This document shows positions 7,974 through 10,134 of a stretch of DNA of 10,134 bases, in pieces. Below the pieces are notes generated by a model. It was not told the DNA's origin. It worked only from the letters and a program-made list of their open reading frames with translations, and did no database searches. The position numbers were made by a program, and so were the translations under genes. Each line of letters begins with the position of its first letter. Within the stretch, counting starts at the first letter, position 1. Source of the stretch: Euperipatoides rowelli (Eukaryota > Onychophora > Udeonychophora > Euonychophora > Peripatopsidae); the NCBI GenBank assembly GCA_003024985.2, contig PXIH01S0063649.1. One strand, written 5' to 3'.

Positions 7974-7980
7974 ATCACAA

Positions 7981-8018
7981 TGTGTGTGTGTGTGTGTGTG
8001 GGGAAGGGGGGGGGGGGG
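7981..8018 (+). repeat. (TG)10 microsatellite followed by G-rich run
   Basis: Ten perfect TG units (7981-8000) run into GGG, AA and then 13 consecutive G (8006-8018). The tract lies eight bases beyond the fold-back element. TG repeats can adopt Z-DNA and the G run could fold as a G-quadruplex; length is likely variable between individuals. Confidence 0.95.
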
Positions 8019-8909
8019 AGAAAAGTAAAAAGTACCAAATTATTAAATGTAGGCTATATAGGAAGGACTAGTTTTAATTTTTCAAAACCAAAACCAAATA
8101 ATGATATTTACATAAACTAATATCAGTAGTTAAAATTAGTATTATTGATAGATTACTTAATTAATGGCTAATTTATTGGAATCCATATATATAATCATTT
8201 GTGTAGTTTCAGCTTCCTTTTTCATTTTGAAATTAAATTTTGTCAATAGCCTACTCTATTTCTTTACTATTAGCAAGTAAAAATAAAATAAAATTTGAAA
8301 GTACAGTAACCCTCTTAGGACTTGATAAACAAAAAATAGATCACTCTACTGAATAGTTTGGGCACCCTGTTTTATTGCATATTATTATTATTGCCTTTCT
8401 TGAAGTGGAGAAAAAATATTTAAAAATAAATAAAACAAGTCATTATATTATTTTTATTTCTGTAAATAATTTTCCTGATAAAACACTTTTAAATAATTTT
8501 AAAATTTTGCATAGTAGATATATTACGATTATAGGGGAGCATTATAAAATATTTTCCAAAAGCAATAAAATAAACATTCAGGATAGGAGTAGGAATGAGA
8601 GAGGGAATAATGAACAAACCAGAAAGAATCCAAAAGAAAATTTTAAAGCATTTATTTTGTAATATAAGCTGTTGTTCAAATTCTTTTAATTTAATGTCTA
8701 AATAAAAATAAATAGAAGTTTTTATTTCATGTTAACAAGTTCTTAAATCTACACTTTTCTCTAAACAAAATAACAAAACAAATACTTTTGAATATCTTGA
8801 AAAATTATTTAAAATATGAGATAACATAAAGTGATGATACCTATACAAGAAAATTTAAAAATTTAATTTATAAAATAAAATGAAAAGAAAAAAAAAATAT
8901 CAATATTAC
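8019..8909. other. A/T-rich non-coding stretch
   Basis: No gene supported. A plus frame at 8375-8662 is open for 95 codons but starts only with a TTG, is dominated by Ile, Asn and Lys, and shows no domain. On the minus strand of about 8515-8640 a frame of about 40 codons reads LSGLFIIPSLIPTPIL, also unrecognised. If the exon at 8910-9071 is real, this would be part of its downstream intron. Confidence 0.5.
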
Positions 8910-9071
8910 CTTTTCTTGAATAAAATGAATTAGAACAAAGAGAAGAGAAAGAAATATTGTGCTTATTTTGCAGTGAATTGACGGATTGATCAAAGTTGAC
9001 ATAGTTTTCATATCTGGCACAATGTAGTTCTCATACCATTTTGAAGACAATATTGTAGAGTGATGTTTGTT
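8910..9071 (-). CDS. Candidate internal exon of an unknown membrane protein
   Basis: On the minus strand a good acceptor, TTTTGTATTTTCAG, ends at 9072 and a good donor, AAAAG/GTAAT, sits at 8910/8909. The 162 bases between are exactly 54 codons, open in phase 0 and ending in phase 0. The peptide starts NKHHSTILSSKWYENYIVPD and includes MKTMSTLINPSIHCKI. It then has a hydrophobic helix, STIFLSLLFVLIHFI (residues 37-51), ending QEK. The block is G+C-richer than the intron-like A/T sequence on both sides, and Trp, Pro, Cys and His are well represented. This is the only place here with both splice sites and an open exon. The frame also stays open to 9125 and past the donor, so chance is not excluded. 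Neighbouring exons would lie at higher and lower coordinates; none was found in the window. Family not recognised. Confidence 0.5.
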
Positions 9072-9271
9072 CTGAAAATACAAAACGTATATCTTACAAC
9101 ATGAGTTGACATTACATTCAGTCATTTTTTTTTTACCAATAGTACAAACTCACCATAAAAAATAAATAATAACTACTGTATACTATGTTTATCACAGCAA
9201 CTTTTAAATACATAAAAAGTAAGACTTAAAATTAAAAATTTTAAACTAGGAGCAAATATATACTGTAGCAA

Positions 9272-9285
9272 GGATCTCAAGATCC
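9272..9285. repeat. Small perfect hairpin
   Basis: GGATCT (9272-9277) pairs with AGATCC (9280-9285) around CA. It is an isolated short palindrome in A/T-rich DNA with no assigned role. Confidence 0.4.
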
Positions 9286-9323
9286 GCACTAGAAAATATA
9301 TCAAGCTTCGCAAGTATTAAAAA

Positions 9324-9373
9324 ATATACCGGTACGGTATATATTTTCCGGTAAAATTTTTTTTTTTTTTTTT
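9324..9373 (+). repeat. 8-bp hairpin followed by T17 run
   Basis: ATATACCG (9324-9331) pairs perfectly with CGGTATAT (9335-9342) around GTA. Then TTTTCCGGTAAAA leads into 17 T (9357-9373). A hairpin before a homopolymer could be the tail of a short non-autonomous element, with the T run as its insertion-prone end, but no second copy is in the window. Confidence 0.4.
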
Positions 9374-9572
9374 AATTTTATAAAAATATAATTATTTAGC
9401 TTTAAAACTGTGAAAATTTAATCAAATCGGTTAATATTTAGTATTTTTAATTTAGTTTTTTAAAAAAAGTACCCTTACCCTGAAGTGTTAGTTGAACTGT
9501 AGATTATAAAGTCTTCCTACACTTTTAAATAAATTCAGGAGAAAAACTCAATTTGGCCTAATTCCATGACTT
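9374..9572. other. A/T-rich spacer
   Basis: No gene, RNA or repeat that I can support. Confidence 0.5.
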
Positions 9573-9609
9573 CTGCCTAGTGGCAGTTTGATCGCTAGGA
9601 GCGTCAAAC
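9573..9609 (+). repeat. Two adjacent hairpins
   Basis: CTGCC/GGCAG (9573-9577, 9582-9586) closes a TAGT loop. Directly after it TTTGA (9587-9591) pairs with TCAAA (9604-9608) and CGCT (9593-9596) with AGCG (9600-9603), around AGG with one bulged T. Both are G+C-richer than the surroundings. They could be part of a structured RNA, a protein binding site or a repeat remnant. Confidence 0.55.
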
Positions 9610-10041
9610 ATACTTTACAGTCTTGAACTCATTATTAAGACCTAAAAAGCAACCGCGGAACCGCAAACACGCTCACGCATTTAACAAAAACATTCAAAAC
9701 ATTTCACAAAACACAAACAATAAATTTATTTAACGAAATAACTCTTTTTTGTGAAAATTTGGGAATCCTAAAAAGGACTCGTTGTAAGAAAAAAAAAACT
9801 TGCAGGGATGAAAATCTTGGCGGTGAGTCCAAGGAACCCAAAGAGGATGAGGTTAGGCTTGTAGAATTTAATAAAATTCAAAGATACTGTACTTGACAGC
9901 AAATAAAAATAAAATCCTAGTTTGGTATTACAAAGAAGAATTCTTGAATAAAATAATGCAGTAGGCTACTGGTACAGATTTAAAAACATTTTTTTTCTGT
10001 AAAAAAAAAAATTAATAAAGAGATGAAAAAAACAGAAACAA
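9610..10041. other. Non-coding stretch left of the Tc1 transposase
   Basis: Contains a CpG-containing patch near 9651-9680 with AACCGC twice (9651-9656, 9659-9664). The left end of the Tc1-like element should lie here, downstream of its stop. TACAGATTT at about 9973 follows a TA and is one possible end, but no terminal inverted repeat can be checked because the other end is outside the window. Confidence 0.45.
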
Positions 10042-10134
10042 TTACAATCTTGTATGGCCGCCTTTAGCCTTTATAACTGATTGGCATCTTTCTGGCATGG
10101 ATTCAATTAGTTTTAAAAAGGTGCCTCTGTCTAT
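10042..10134 (-). CDS. Tc1/mariner-like transposase, C-terminus (partial)
   Basis: On the minus strand the last 30 codons before the TAA at 10042-10044 are open, and the rest lies beyond the right edge. They include LKLIESMPERCQSVIKAKGG, the conserved C-terminal end of Tc1-family transposases (typical form: L-x-S-M-P-R-R-C-x-A-V-I-x-A-x-G-G). This enzyme cuts and pastes the element at TA dinucleotides. The catalytic DDE residues are upstream and not visible, so intactness cannot be judged. The stop position fits the normal protein end. No frameshift is seen in the visible part. Confidence 0.88.
   Translation of the reverse strand: MDRGTFLKLIESMPERCQSVIKAKGGHTRL

Noticed and set aside
8375-8662. 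95-codon plus-strand frame
   Set aside because: Begins with TTG, is rich in Ile/Asn/Lys as expected for A/T-rich DNA, and shows no motif or splice context.

Overview
This is an AT-rich eukaryotic window, most like an intergenic or intronic stretch of an arthropod-type animal genome. Support for that is the mix of elements: a decayed Ty3/gypsy retrotransposon, the end of a Tc1/mariner transposase, a fold-back MITE-like element, a (TG)n microsatellite, long A/T runs and eukaryote-style splice signals. No prokaryotic operon, rRNA, tRNA or CRISPR array is visible. The host clade is an inference; the sequence does not name a species.

Positions 1-4957 (+) hold one long, broken Ty3/gypsy gag-pol in canonical order: leader, Gag (start near 117, capsid 477-860, zinc knuckles 1008-1131), protease (1270-1710), reverse transcriptase with YLDD (2017-2960), RNase H (2960-3410), integrase (3730-4730) and a C-terminal tail ending at 4957. 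Stops and frameshifts occur in every domain. Catalytic or metal-binding residues are also changed in protease, RNase H and integrase, so this copy cannot act on its own.

Positions 4958-7069 separate pol from a second copy of the element's 5' leader plus the start of gag (7070-7836). The copies sit about 7.07 kb apart, as expected if the interval holds an LTR shared by tandem elements, but I could find no convincing LTR ends or primer binding site. The interval also contains unexplained material: a G+C-richer island with nested stem-loops and splice-like ends (5075-5292), a minus-strand broken protein-like sequence (6027-6296), and an intact plus-strand reading frame with a predicted membrane segment (6426-6743).

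The second gag copy stops exactly where a 137-bp fold-back element begins (7837-7973). A (TG)10 tract and a 13-G run follow. The right third (8020-10134) is mostly AT-rich non-coding DNA. It holds one good candidate host exon on the minus strand (8910-9071: both splice sites, 54 whole codons, one hydrophobic segment), small hairpins, two of them back to back at 9573-9609, and at the right edge the C-terminus of a minus-strand Tc1-like transposase (10042-10134).

The retroelement parts once worked together as a replicating unit; here they are relics. The most useful targets are the unassigned protein-like sequences at 5075-6743 and the 8910-9071 exon.
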